The notes beneath the pieces were generated by a model that worked only from the letters and a program-made list of their open reading frames with translations, was not told the origin of the DNA and ran no database searches. A stretch of DNA of 64,000 nt from Streptomyces cyaneofuscatus (GTDB lineage: Bacteria > Actinomycetota > Actinomycetes > Streptomycetales > Streptomycetaceae). Location of the stretch: the NCBI RefSeq assembly GCF_000718135.1, contig NZ_JOEM01000008.1, forward strand, positions 62,001 through 126,000, written 5' to 3'. The stretch's first letter is position 1. Each line of letters begins with the position of its first letter. The position numbers were made by a program, and so were the translations under genes. Below, piece after piece: positions 1 to 8,116 of the stretch.

Positions 1-411
1 ATCAGCGCCTCCGGGGTGTGGGCGTCCGGCGGCATCGTCTCCACGCCCGAGAACCTCGGCACCTTCATCCGCGCCTGGGCCGGCGGCCGGGACCTGAGCC
101 CGCAGATCCGCCGTAAGCAGCTCACGTTCGTCGCGGGTGCTTCCGAACCGGCGGGCCCCGGGCGCAACGAGGCCGGGCTCGCGCTCTTCGCGTACCGGAC
201 GAAGTGCGGCACGGTGTACGGCCACACCGGCAACTTCCCCGGCTACACCCAGCTGGCGGCGGCCACCAAGGACGGCAAGCGGTCGCTGACCGTCTCGCTC
301 ACCTCGCAGGTCAACAGCGTGACGAACCCGCGGCTGCTGGCCACCCTCCGCACCCTCCAGGAGGACTTCGTCTGCCGGCTGCTGGAGCGGCGCACGCCGC
401 ACGGGGCATAG
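1..411 (+). CDS. Serine hydrolase (beta-lactamase / D-Ala-D-Ala carboxypeptidase family), 3' part
   Basis: The frame is open from the first base, so the N-terminus lies outside the window; 136 codons and a TAG stop are present. The visible part carries the third class C beta-lactamase motif as GHTGNFPGYTQ (HTG in place of KTG), followed by the last beta-strands (SLTVSLTSQVN) and a C-terminal helix. The family uses an SxxK nucleophile that would lie upstream. Secretion is likely for the family but cannot be seen. It converges on the PepSY lipoprotein gene, with a hairpin between them. The fold is a confident call from the visible part; the substrate is unknown. Confidence 0.8.
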   Translation: MSASGVWASGGIVSTPENLGTFIRAWAGGRDLSPQIRRKQLTFVAGASEPAGPGRNEAGLALFAYRTKCGTVYGHTGNFPGYTQLAAATKDGKRSLTVSLTSQVNSVTNPRLLATLRTLQEDFVCRLLERRTPHGA

Positions 412-413
412 GA

Positions 414-447
414 GAAGGGGTACGCCGGGTGTCCGGCGTACCCCTTC
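414..447. terminator. Hairpin between convergent genes
   Basis: Perfect 15-bp inverted repeat: arms 414-428 and 433-447, loop GTGT. It begins 3 bases after the serine hydrolase stop and ends 30 bases before the stop of the opposing lipoprotein gene, so it could end transcription in both directions. No T-run follows, as is usual in this GC-rich genome. Confidence 0.75.
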
Positions 448-477
448 CTCACGTATCGGTGACCCGTCGGGGGACGG

Positions 478-1314
478 TCAGTCGTTGTCGGTCTCCTCGC
501 GGACGATGGTGTCGTTCTTGGCGTCCACGTCGAACGTGGTCTTCTTCCAGTCGGACCCGACCACGTCGACCGACCAGACGACGCTGTTGCCGTCGTTGCC
601 GTCGGCCTCGTCCAGGCTGACGGAGGTGACGGTGCCCTTCTTCTTCTCCGTGGCGACCTTGGCCGCCTGCTCGGGCGTCTGCGTGGCCTGGGCGAGCCGG
701 TCGGCCGTCTGCTTCTTGTCCTCGGCGTCCTGGTCCGCGTCGACGCGGGCCTCGATCACCTTGCCGTCGACCGCGTTGATCCGCACGGTGTGGACCGTGC
801 CGTCCTTCTCGGCGACCTCCGCGACCCAGACGGGGCCGTCGGCACCCGGGCTCGCGCTCGGCGAACCGGTGGCGGTGGGACTGCCGGTCGGGCTCGGGCT
901 ACCGGTGGGGCTGGGGCTGCCCGTGGGGCTGCCGGTCGGACTACCGGTCGGGCTGGGGCTCTCGTCGCGGTCGTCGTCGTCCACACCTTCCAGGTCGAGG
1001 TCGACGAGCTTGCCGCCCGCCACTTCACCGACCGCGGTCGTCGCCGCGTCGTCGAAGGTGACCTTGGTGGCGTCCAGCACGCTCTTGCGTTCCTGCTGGT
1101 CCTCGGTCAGGTCGGCGGTGGCCGACGGGGACGCCGTCGTCCTCTGCGGGAGGACCTTCGCGGCTTCGGTGGCCGCGGACGTCGCACTGTCCGAGCTCTG
1201 ACCGCATGACGTCAGCAGGAGAGCGGCGGCCGCCAGGCAGGCGGCGGCACCGGTCGCCCTGAGGTTGCGGGAGCGTAGGGAAAGACGGTTGTTTCGTCGG
1301 GGCTCAAGTCTCAT
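478..1314 (-). CDS. PepSY-domain lipoprotein with Ser/Pro/Thr/Gly repeat insert
   Basis: 278 residues. A basic N-terminus and hydrophobic stretch (about 17-36) end in a lipobox LTSC with Cys37, so the product should be a membrane-anchored lipoprotein. The rest resembles two PepSY units: one around residues 75-190 and a second around 200-275 that ends in TFDVDAKNDTIV. PepSY domains are linked to inhibition or chaperoning of extracytoplasmic proteases and to sensing. A low-complexity SPTG-rich tract (residues about 119-156) sits inside the first unit, between the strand GKLVDLDLEG and the strand PVWVAEV. The start is the only ATG before the signal peptide, and no strong ribosome site precedes it. 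Function in this organism is unknown. Confidence 0.8.
   Translation of the reverse strand: MRLEPRRNNRLSLRSRNLRATGAAACLAAAALLLTSCGQSSDSATSAATEAAKVLPQRTTASPSATADLTEDQQERKSVLDATKVTFDDAATTAVGEVAGGKLVDLDLEGVDDDDRDESPSPTGSPTGSPTGSPSPTGSPSPTGSPTATGSPSASPGADGPVWVAEVAEKDGTVHTVRINAVDGKVIEARVDADQDAEDKKQTADRLAQATQTPEQAAKVATEKKKGTVTSVSLDEADGNDGNSVVWSVDVVGSDWKKTTFDVDAKNDTIVREETDND
847..960 (-). repeat. Low-complexity (SP)TG-coding tandem repeat inside a PepSY gene
   Basis: About 114 bp of imperfect 9- and 12-bp units encode alternating SPTG and SPSPTG. The DNA units are near-identical, so slippage between strains is likely. The tract lengthens a loop within the first PepSY unit and does not act as an inter-domain linker. 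Confidence 0.75.
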
Positions 1315-1501
1315 GTACGCATGCCTAGCCCTCCCTGCGATCAGTCATGTTGTCCTGCCGGTCGGAGTCACCCGATCGACCGGACACCTCCGCCCGTTGG
1401 CCGTCGCGTAGCCGCGCGCCGCTCCCCGGGCGGGACGCACCCGGGTGCGAAACAATGGGGGGCGGGGCCGGCTGTCGTCATGGCCCCGCCGGGAGGCCGT
1501 C

Positions 1502-1750
1502 ATGGAGCACACGGAGCGTTACGAACTCATCTTCCAGATGTCCGGCGCCGAGGACGACGTGGTCACCGTCCGGCTCACCGACCGGACCGGAGCGGGCGGA
1601 TCTCCCGTGTACGAGGACGAGACCGGGATCGTCCGTGCCGAGATCAGCGACCGGGGCGAGGTGCGGATGCTCGCCAGCGGAGGACACCAGGTCCCCGGCA
1701 CCCCGCTGCTCGCGCGGCCACTCGTCGAAGGGGTTCCCGGGAGGCGCTGA
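1502..1750 (+). CDS. Small conserved actinobacterial protein (DUF6296-like)
   Basis: 82 residues from ATG 1502, which follows GGGAGG by five bases; an in-frame upstream ATG at 1445 lacks a ribosome site. The protein is acidic and beta-rich (YELIFQMSG, VVTVRLTDRT, YEDETGIVRAEI, VRMLASGGHQ) with no signal peptide or membrane segment. I recall it as resembling the Streptomyces family DUF6296, whose function is not established. It stands alone between the lipoprotein gene (divergent) and the fructose operon. Confidence 0.65.
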   Translation: MEHTERYELIFQMSGAEDDVVTVRLTDRTGAGGSPVYEDETGIVRAEISDRGEVRMLASGGHQVPGTPLLARPLVEGVPGRR

Positions 1751-1867
1751 GCAGACGGATCGCAGATCACAGGCGGGGCGTACCGGTGAAGCGGTGCGCC
1801 CCGCCGAGCTGTGCGTCCGTCGGTGCGCACCTCGCGCCCACCCATGCCCACTTCTCGCCCGAATGTG

Positions 1868-1942
1868 TTTACTTTCCCGAACCTCGGACGTAACCTGAGC
1901 GCGAAACCACAGACTCGGGCATGAAACGGATACGAAACCACA
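1868..1942 (+). promoter_or_regulatory. Promoter of the fructose operon with CGAAACCACA direct repeats
   Basis: TTTACT (1868-1873) and TAACCT (1891-1896) are separated by 17 bp and make a plausible vegetative promoter. Downstream, CGAAACCACA occurs twice, at 1902-1911 and 1933-1942, the second copy abutting the ATG of the DeoR-family gene. A direct repeat just past the start point is a reasonable site for autoregulation. That role is inferred. Confidence 0.5.
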
Positions 1943-2703
1943 TGTACGCACCGGAGCGTCAGCAGGAGATCCTCCGCCTCGCCCAGGAGAGCGGCCGGGT
2001 CGACGTGCTCTCCCTGGCCGAGGAGTTCCAGGTGACCGCCGAGACCGTCCGGCGGGATCTCAAGGCGCTGGACCGGGCGGGACTGCTGCGCCGGGTGCAC
2101 GGCGGTGCCATCCCGGTCGGGCGGCTCGACTTCGAGCCCGACCTCGCCGAGCGCGATGCCGTGGCCGCCGACGAGAAGGACCGCATCGCGCAGGCGGCGC
2201 TCGCCGAGCTGCCGGCGGACGGCAACGTGATCATCGACGCCGGGACCACGACGGCCCGGCTCGCCGCGGCCGTCCCCGTCGACGCCGCACTGACCGTGGT
2301 GACGCACGCCCTGCCGGTCGCCGCCCGCCTCGCCGACCACCCGGGCATCGCGCTGCACCTGGTCGGCGGGCGGGTCCGGCACCGGACGCGGGCGGCGGTC
2401 GACGCCTGGGCGCTCGGCGCGTACGCCGAGATCAGCGCCGATGTCGTCTTCCTCGCCACCAACGGCTTCTCGCCCGACAGCGGCCTCACCACCCCCGACC
2501 TCGCCGAGGCCGCCGTGAAGCGCGCGGTGGTCAAGGCCGCCCGCCGGGTCGTCCTGCTCGCCGACTCGGGCAAGTTCGGGCAGCGGCACTTCGCCCGCTT
2601 CGGTGACCTCACCGACGTGGACCTCCTCATCACCGACACGGGCCTCAGCCCCGACGACGCCCGCTCCATCGAGAGCCGGGGCACGGAAGTAGTACGCGCA
2701 TGA
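1942..2703 (+). CDS. fruR: DeoR-family transcriptional regulator of the fructose operon
   Basis: 253 residues from ATG 1942 (MYAPERQQEIL, the usual N-terminus of the family); an in-frame ATG at 1921 would add seven residues. A winged helix-turn-helix spans about residues 4-58 (VLSLAEEFQVTAETVRRDL, then the wing RRVHGG). A DeoR sugar-phosphate sensor domain follows, with the strand VIIDAGTTTARLA, VVTHALPVA, and the C-terminal ADSGKFGQRHFARF segment. It overlaps the kinase gene by ATGA. In this arrangement the family normally represses fruK-fruA and is relieved by fructose 1-phosphate or a related phosphosugar; that is inferred from the gene order. Confidence 0.88.
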   Translation: MYAPERQQEILRLAQESGRVDVLSLAEEFQVTAETVRRDLKALDRAGLLRRVHGGAIPVGRLDFEPDLAERDAVAADEKDRIAQAALAELPADGNVIIDAGTTTARLAAAVPVDAALTVVTHALPVAARLADHPGIALHLVGGRVRHRTRAAVDAWALGAYAEISADVVFLATNGFSPDSGLTTPDLAEAAVKRAVVKAARRVVLLADSGKFGQRHFARFGDLTDVDLLITDTGLSPDDARSIESRGTEVVRA

Positions 2704-3647
2704 TCCTCACCGTCACCCCCAACCCCAGCCTGGACCGGACCTACGAGCTGCCGGACCTGGTCCGCGGCACCGTCCTGCGGGCCACGGCCGACCGCGTCGA
2801 CCCGGGCGGCAAGGGCGTCAACGTCTCCCGCGCGGTCGCGGCGGCCGGCCACCGCACCGTCGCCGTCGCCCCGATGGGCGGGCCGGAGGGCGCGCTGCTC
2901 GCCCGGCTGCTCGGCAAGCACGGCATCGAGGCCGCCGGGGTCCCGGTCACCGGCTCCACCCGGATCAACGTCACGCTCGTCGAACCCGACGGCACCCTCA
3001 CCAAGATCAACGCCACCGGGCCCGAGCTCAGCGCCGCCGAGGCGGAGGACGTCCTGGAGGCGGTCCGCGCGCGTTCCGCGTCCGCCGACTGGATCGCCTG
3101 CTGCGGAAGCCTGCCGCGCGGACTGCCGCCGCAGTGGTACGCGGAGCTGGTCGCGCGGAGCCACCGGGCCGGGGCGCGGATCGCGCTGGACACCTCCGGT
3201 GCGGCGCTGACCGCCGCGCTGCGGGAGGGGCCCGACGTGATCAAGCCCAACGCCCAGGAGCTCGCCGAGGCCGTCGGCCGTCCGCTCGCCACGGTGGGCG
3301 ACGCGCTCAAGGCGGCCGAGGAACTGCGTGAGCGGGGGGCCGGGGCGGTGCTGGCCAGTCTGGGGGCCGACGGGCAGCTGCTGGCCGAGGCGTCGGGGGC
3401 GTACTTCGCGACGGCCCGCGTGGCGACCGTACGCAGCAACGTCGGCGCCGGGGACGCCTCCCTCGCCGGCTTCCTGACGGCGGGCGGCCAGGGGCCCGGG
3501 GCCCTCGTCTCGGCCGTCGCCCATGGGGCGGCGGCGGTGCAGCTGGCCGGGAGCCTCATGCCCACCCCGGCCGACCTCGACCCCTCGGCGGTCGCGCTGA
3601 GCACCGACGTCCCCGTGGACCGCCCGCTGACGGAGCCCGCCCCATGA
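2700..3647 (+). CDS. fruK: 1-phosphofructokinase
   Basis: 315 residues, PfkB/ribokinase fold. It phosphorylates fructose 1-phosphate, the product of the PTS permease, to fructose 1,6-bisphosphate. Visible landmarks are the N-terminal VTPNPSLDRTYEL, the substrate-binding glycines DPGGKGVNVSRA, and the catalytic GAGDASLAGF, in which Asp is the base. Length matches the family. Its ATG overlaps the fruR stop by four bases, indicating coupled translation, and fruA follows after 82 bp. Confidence 0.93.
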   Translation: MILTVTPNPSLDRTYELPDLVRGTVLRATADRVDPGGKGVNVSRAVAAAGHRTVAVAPMGGPEGALLARLLGKHGIEAAGVPVTGSTRINVTLVEPDGTLTKINATGPELSAAEAEDVLEAVRARSASADWIACCGSLPRGLPPQWYAELVARSHRAGARIALDTSGAALTAALREGPDVIKPNAQELAEAVGRPLATVGDALKAAEELRERGAGAVLASLGADGQLLAEASGAYFATARVATVRSNVGAGDASLAGFLTAGGQGPGALVSAVAHGAAAVQLAGSLMPTPADLDPSAVALSTDVPVDRPLTEPAP

Positions 3648-3729
3648 CCCCCGCACTCCCCCGTACGAGCCCGACGCCTTCCATCCCCCCGAGCCGCCGC
3701 CCGGCGGTCCCCGAGCAAGGAGCACCGCG

Positions 3730-5736
3730 ATGAGTGAGCTGATCACCGCGGAACTGGTCGACCTCGATCTGTCCGCCATGACGAAGGACGCCGCCGCGAG
3801 GTCGCTCGCCGAGCGGATGGTGGCCGCGCACCGCGTCACCGACCTCGAGGGCTTCCTCGCCGATGTCGCCGCCCGCGAGGCGCAGATGCCGACGGGCCTC
3901 GACGGCGGGATCGGCATCCCGCACTGCCGGAGCGAGCATGTGAGCGCCCCGACGCTGGCCTTCGGGCGCAGCGCCCGGGGCATCGACTTCGGCGCGGCCG
4001 ACGGCCCGGCGGACCTCGTCTTCCTCATCGCCGCTCCGGCCGGGGCGGACGACGACCATCTGACGATCCTGTCGGGTCTTGCCCGCAGGCTGATGGACCC
4101 GGAGTTCACCGCCGCCCTGCGCGCCGGGGACGACCCGGCCGCCGTCGCGGCACTGATCCGGGGCGAGGAGCCGGCGCCCGAGCCCGAAGCCACGACGCCG
4201 ATAGCGTCGGCCGAAGAGGCCGCTCCCGCCGAGGACGACGCCCCCTTCCGGATCGTCGCCGTCACCTCCTGCCCCACCGGCATCGCCCACACCTACATGG
4301 CCGCCGAGTCCCTGACGGCGGCCGGGCTCGCCGAGGGCGTCGAGGTGACGGTGGAGACCCAGGGGTCGGCCGGCTTCAGCAAGCTGGACCCCGCCGTCAT
4401 CGCCCGGGCCGACGCGGTCATCTGGGCGCATGACGTCGAGGTGCGGGAGAAGGCCCGCTTCCGGGGCAAGCCGCTCGTGGACGTCGGGGTGAAGGCGGGC
4501 ATCAACCGGCCCGCCGAGCTGATCGCGGAGGCCCGCCGCAAGGCGGAGAGCGGTGAGATCGCCGCCGTACCGCAGGGCGGGGACGGGCCGGCGGACGGTG
4601 CGGACGGCGGATCGGGTGCGGACAGTGCCCACTTCGGGGTCCGGCTGCGTACGTATCTGATGTCCGGCGTGAGCTACATGGTGCCGTTCGTCGCGGCGGG
4701 CGGTCTGCTGATCGCCCTGTCGTTCGCCATCGGCGGCTACGAGATCGCGGACGCCAAGTCGGTCGCCGACCACTTCGTCTGGGGCCAGGCGGACAGCTGG
4801 GCCGCGCTGCTCAACCAGATCGGCTCCGCCGCCTTCGGCTTCCTGGTGCCGGTGCTCGCCGGGTACATCGCGTACGGGATGGCCGACCGGCCCGCGCTGG
4901 TGCCCGGCTTCGTCGGCGGGGCGATCGCGCTCACCGTCGACGCCGGGTTCCTCGGCGGTCTGGTCGCGGGTCTGCTGGCCGGTGCGGTGGTGATGGCCAT
5001 CCAGCGGGTCCCGGTCCATGCCACGCTGCGCGGGATCATGCCGGTACTGGTGATCCCGCTGATCGCGTCGGCGGTCGTCGGGTTCCTGATGTTCATCGTG
5101 GTCGGCAAGCCGATCGCCGCGCTGCAGAGCGCCCTCACGGACTGGCTCAACGGCCTGTCCGGCTCCAACGCCGTCATCCTCGGTGTCGTCCTCGGCCTGA
5201 TGATGTGCTTCGACATGGGCGGCCCGCTGAACAAGGTCGCGTACGCGTTCGCGGTCGGCGGTCTCGCCGATCCGACCGACGGCAGCCTCAAGGTGATGGC
5301 GGCGGTCATGGCGGCCGGTATGGTCCCGCCGCTGGCGATGGCGCTCGCCACCACCGTACGGAAGAAGCTGTTCACGAAGACCGAGCGGGAGAACGGGCGG
5401 GCGGCCTGGGTGCTGGGCGCCTCGTTCATCACCGAGGGCGCGATCCCGTTCGCCGCCGCCGACCCGCTGCGGGTGATCCCGTCGGTGATGGCGGGCGGCG
5501 CGGTCACCGGTGCGCTGTCGATGGCCTTCGGGTGCACCCTGCGCGCTCCGCACGGCGGGATCTTCGTCGTCCCGCTGATCGGTGAACCGTTCCTGTACCT
5601 GCTGGCGATCGCCGCCGGAACCCTCGTGGCGACCGCGCTGGTCGTCCTGCTCAAGGGCGCCCGCCGGACGGTCCCGGTGCTCGCCGACGAGGCGGGGGCC
5701 ACGGCCGCCGACGCCCGGGTGGGTGCGACCGCCTGA
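3730..5736 (+). CDS. fruA: Fructose PTS permease, fused EIIABC
   Basis: 668 residues in the order IIA, IIB, IIC. IIA (about 1-150) has the phosphorylated His65 in GIGIPHCRSEH. IIB (about 170-275) has the P-loop VTSCPTGIAHTYM with Cys181 as the phosphocysteine. IIC (about 300-650) is a polytopic membrane domain with many Gly/Ala-rich helices and the conserved FDMGGPLNK and GCTLRAPHGG segments. It imports fructose as fructose 1-phosphate with phosphate from HPr. The start follows AAGGAG by seven bases. Third gene of the fruR-fruK-fruA operon, with a strong hairpin just beyond the stop. Confidence 0.94.
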   Translation: MSELITAELVDLDLSAMTKDAAARSLAERMVAAHRVTDLEGFLADVAAREAQMPTGLDGGIGIPHCRSEHVSAPTLAFGRSARGIDFGAADGPADLVFLIAAPAGADDDHLTILSGLARRLMDPEFTAALRAGDDPAAVAALIRGEEPAPEPEATTPIASAEEAAPAEDDAPFRIVAVTSCPTGIAHTYMAAESLTAAGLAEGVEVTVETQGSAGFSKLDPAVIARADAVIWAHDVEVREKARFRGKPLVDVGVKAGINRPAELIAEARRKAESGEIAAVPQGGDGPADGADGGSGADSAHFGVRLRTYLMSGVSYMVPFVAAGGLLIALSFAIGGYEIADAKSVADHFVWGQADSWAALLNQIGSAAFGFLVPVLAGYIAYGMADRPALVPGFVGGAIALTVDAGFLGGLVAGLLAGAVVMAIQRVPVHATLRGIMPVLVIPLIASAVVGFLMFIVVGKPIAALQSALTDWLNGLSGSNAVILGVVLGLMMCFDMGGPLNKVAYAFAVGGLADPTDGSLKVMAAVMAAGMVPPLAMALATTVRKKLFTKTERENGRAAWVLGASFITEGAIPFAAADPLRVIPSVMAGGAVTGALSMAFGCTLRAPHGGIFVVPLIGEPFLYLLAIAAGTLVATALVVLLKGARRTVPVLADEAGATAADARVGATA

Positions 5737-5747
5737 CCCGTCGCGCT

Positions 5748-5792
5748 CATGGAATGTGGCACAAGATCTCTGATCTTGTGCCACATTCCATG
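5748..5792. terminator. Perfect 21-bp hairpin after fruA
   Basis: Arms 5748-5768 and 5772-5792 are exactly complementary around the loop TCT. The arms are unusually AT-rich for this genome and start 11 bases after the fruA stop. No T-run follows. A terminator for the fru operon is the simplest reading, but the 3' arm ends only 22 bases before the -10 box of the next gene, so an operator role is possible. Confidence 0.75.
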
Positions 5793-5814
5793 CTCCCGGC
5801 CCGCTTCCCGCCGC

Positions 5815-5827
5815 TAGATTCGACGGC
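5815..5827 (+). promoter_or_regulatory. TAGATT -10 box of a leaderless gene
   Basis: TAGATT (5815-5820) lies seven bases before ATG 5828 and no ribosome site precedes the ATG. The start point would fall on or beside the A of the start codon. No good -35 match is visible. Confidence 0.55.
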
Positions 5828-6265
5828 ATGACCGACAGCTGGGACGCGGCCGACCGGGCCGTACTGACACTGCCCTCCGGGCGCCTGATACGCGGCCGTG
5901 GGCTGCGCAACCCCCTGCCCGACGGGCCCGAGCCGGAGTTCGCCGTATATCTGCTGGGGCGTACGCCTCCCGAGGCCGGCTGGGAGTCGCGGTGGCTGCG
6001 GTGGCCGGACTTCCGGCTTCCGGCCGACCCGCACCAGGCCCGGGAGCTGCTGGAGGAGGTGTGGCGGCGGGCCCCCGGCGAGCGGGTGGAGGTCGCCTGC
6101 GGGGGCGGGATGGGGCGGACCGGGACGGCGCTGGCCTGCCTGGCCGTGCTGGACGGGGTCCCCGCCGCTGAGGCGGTGGCGTTCGTCCGCCGCGGGTATC
6201 ACGCGCGCGCGGTGGAGACCCCGTGGCAGCGGCGCTACGTACGCAGGTTCGGCCGGCCCGGGTAG
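5828..6265 (+). CDS. Protein tyrosine phosphatase-like protein
   Basis: 145 residues. The P-loop CGGGMGRTGT supplies catalytic Cys91 and Arg97 (C-x5-R-T), and WPDF at 60-63 matches the WPD loop with Asp61 as likely general acid, so all catalytic residues of the cysteine phosphatase fold are present. No signal peptide or membrane helix. The protein is short and may belong to the dual-specificity group. The gene appears to be transcribed from its own leaderless promoter rather than as part of the fru operon. The substrate is unknown. Confidence 0.8.
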   Translation: MTDSWDAADRAVLTLPSGRLIRGRGLRNPLPDGPEPEFAVYLLGRTPPEAGWESRWLRWPDFRLPADPHQARELLEEVWRRAPGERVEVACGGGMGRTGTALACLAVLDGVPAAEAVAFVRRGYHARAVETPWQRRYVRRFGRPG

Positions 6266-6285
6266 CCCCGGACAGGTCCCCGCCG

Positions 6286-6975
6286 TCAGTCCGTGGAGAA
6301 GGTGGCGGGGACGGGCAAGGTGTCCCAGCGGCCGGCCGGCCAGGCGACGACGACGGCCCGGCCGACGACCTCGTCGACCGGGACCATGCCCTTGTTGCGG
6401 TCGTCGCTGTGGTAGCGGGAGTCCGCCGACGCCTGGCGGTGGTCACCCATCACCCAGAGCTTGCCCGGCGGGACGGTGACCTTGAAGGTGCCCTTGTCGT
6501 CGTTGCTGCACGGGGTGTTCCCGGGGAACACATAGGGCTCGTCCAGGGCCTTGCCGTTGACCTTCACCGGTCCGTCGCCCACACACTCCACGGTGTCACC
6601 GGCGACGCCGATCACCCGCTTGATGAGGTCCTTCTCCTCGGCGGACGGCATCACGCCGATGAAACTCAGCACCTTCTGCACGCTGTTGGGCGGGTCGACG
6701 GCCACGTCGTCGAGCCAGCCGTCCGGGTCGTGGAAGACGACCACCTCGCCCCGTTCCGGCTCGGATCCGAACCACGGGGTCAGCTTGTCGACGAGGACCC
6801 GGTCGCCCTTCTGCAGGGTGTTCTGCATGGACTCCGACGGGATGGAGAAGGCCTGGACGAGGAAGGTCTTGATGAGCAGGGCCAGGATCAGGGCGATCCC
6901 GACGAGGAGCGGGAGCTCCACCCAGAACGGCCGGTTTCGTCTCGTCCCCGCCCGCCGTGCACCCGCACGCACCAT
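6286..6975 (-). CDS. lepB: Signal peptidase I
   Basis: 229 residues. One N-terminal membrane segment (about 18-36) is followed by the catalytic SIPSESM box with Ser49, the Lys119 general base in DLIKRVIGVAGD, and the family boxes KGDRVLVDK and GKLWVMGDHR. It removes signal peptides from secreted proteins at the outer face of the membrane. Streptomycetes usually carry several paralogues; this one stands outside the usual clustered arrangement. The basic segment before the membrane helix (RAGARRAGTRRNR) gives cytoplasmic-N topology. It converges on the phosphatase gene 20 bp away. Confidence 0.92.
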   Translation of the reverse strand: MVRAGARRAGTRRNRPFWVELPLLVGIALILALLIKTFLVQAFSIPSESMQNTLQKGDRVLVDKLTPWFGSEPERGEVVVFHDPDGWLDDVAVDPPNSVQKVLSFIGVMPSAEEKDLIKRVIGVAGDTVECVGDGPVKVNGKALDEPYVFPGNTPCSNDDKGTFKVTVPPGKLWVMGDHRQASADSRYHSDDRNKGMVPVDEVVGRAVVVAWPAGRWDTLPVPATFSTD

Positions 6976-7108
6976 TACGCCGCTCCTCGCCCCGTGTCCC
7001 GCTCACCCGCCCCGGTGGGGAACGGATCTTGTCGGGTCACTCTATGGGGCGTGGCGGACGCGGCGGGTCGCGCCTCCGGGCCCGGGGCCGGGAGGCGGGG
7101 GCGGAACG

Positions 7109-7420
7109 TTAGGAGGCGGGGGCGGGCGGTGCGGCGGGGGCGGTGCCGTCCGGCGGGACCGTGGCCCCGTCACCGGCGCGCACGGCTTCGACGACGCTCT
7201 GGTGGAAGGCCCGGCTCTCCTCCTCGGAGGCGCACGGCACGGGGCTGCCCGTCAGGGTGAACCAGTCGGACGAGCCGCTGTACTGCACGGCCACCGACGC
7301 CTGGCCGTCGGACCACGTCGTGTGCACCGTGAGGTCTCCGCTCAGGATGCCGGCTTCTTCGGTGCGGACTCCGCCTGTTCCCGCGAAGACACCGCTGGTC
7401 GTCCACGATGCCCAGCTCAT
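7109..7420 (-). CDS. Small conserved hypothetical protein
   Basis: 103 residues from ATG 7420 (MSWASWTTSG), chosen because GAAAGG lies about nine bases upstream; longer open reading on this frame has no ribosome site. The sequence is beta-rich (LTVHTTWSDGQASVAVQYSGSSDWFTLTGSPV) with a helical segment and an Ala/Pro tail. There is no signal peptide. I do not recognise a named family. It lies between DinB and signal peptidase genes on the same strand, each more than 100 bp away. Confidence 0.6.
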   Translation of the reverse strand: MSWASWTTSGVFAGTGGVRTEEAGILSGDLTVHTTWSDGQASVAVQYSGSSDWFTLTGSPVPCASEEESRAFHQSVVEAVRAGDGATVPPDGTAPAAPPAPAS

Positions 7421-7533
7421 GACATGTCGCCTTTCGGACGATGACAAGCCTCTGCGGCGGACTGCTTTTCGAGTATGGCACCGCTGCCTGGAGGGTGCAC
7501 GGGTTGCGGAGGTGCTTCCTCCGCAACCCCGTC

Positions 7534-8043
7534 TCACGTGCGTTCCCGTACGCCCCGGACGAATGCGGCCTGGCCCGCGTGCTGGAGGTCCTCGGCGATG
7601 ACGCTGATCAGCCGGACGCCCAGGGTGACCGGGGGTGACCAGGCCTCGTCGACGATGCGGTCGAGGGCGCGGCCGTCCAGTCCGCGGACGAACCCGAGGG
7701 TCTGTTCGTGGACGGCGTCGTAGTAGCCGAGGAGCAGGTCGGCGGAGTCGACGCGGACCGCGGCGACCTCGTCGCTGCTGTGCCCGTATCCGGTGGCCTC
7801 CTCGTCGAAGGGGAGCCCGAAGCGCTCGGCCCAGCCCTTGGTGAGCCAGACCTGGCCGGTGCCCGCGGCGTCGGCGATGTGGTCGTCCTGGACCCGGGTG
7901 AGGTGCCAGATCAGCCAGGAGATCGAGTTGGCTCCGTCGTCGATCCTGGCATTGAGGTCGTCGGCCGAGAGCCCTTCGGCCGCCGCGTGGACCGCTTCCG
8001 CGACCCGGTCGAACGCCTCGGCCAGCATGTTCGCACTGTTCAT
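7534..8043 (-). CDS. DinB-superfamily (mycothiol S-transferase-like) protein
   Basis: 169 residues from ATG 8043, preceded by GAAGG eight bases upstream; an in-frame ATG 45 bases further out lacks such a site. Four-helix DinB/DUF664 pattern with the metal-binding histidines in SWLIWHLTRVQDDH and in LISVIAEDLQHAGQ. Actinobacterial relatives are mycothiol-dependent enzymes or metal-binding hydrolases of unknown substrate. Divergent from the DUF1801 gene, with 73 bp between. Confidence 0.75.
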   Translation of the reverse strand: MNSANMLAEAFDRVAEAVHAAAEGLSADDLNARIDDGANSISWLIWHLTRVQDDHIADAAGTGQVWLTKGWAERFGLPFDEEATGYGHSSDEVAAVRVDSADLLLGYYDAVHEQTLGFVRGLDGRALDRIVDEAWSPPVTLGVRLISVIAEDLQHAGQAAFVRGVRERT

Positions 8044-8081
8044 CCGTTCACCTTCGCCTCCTGGCCCGCGCGAACCACGCT

Positions 8082-8110
8082 CCGACACACGCCCGCCGCC
8101 CGCTTAGGAT
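8082..8110 (+). promoter_or_regulatory. Promoter of the leaderless DUF1801 gene
   Basis: CCGACA (8082-8087) and TAGGAT (8105-8110) are 17 bp apart. The ATG at 8117 comes six bases after the -10 box with no ribosome site, so translation probably begins at the 5' end of the transcript. Confidence 0.6.
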
Positions 8111-8116
8111 CGGCTC

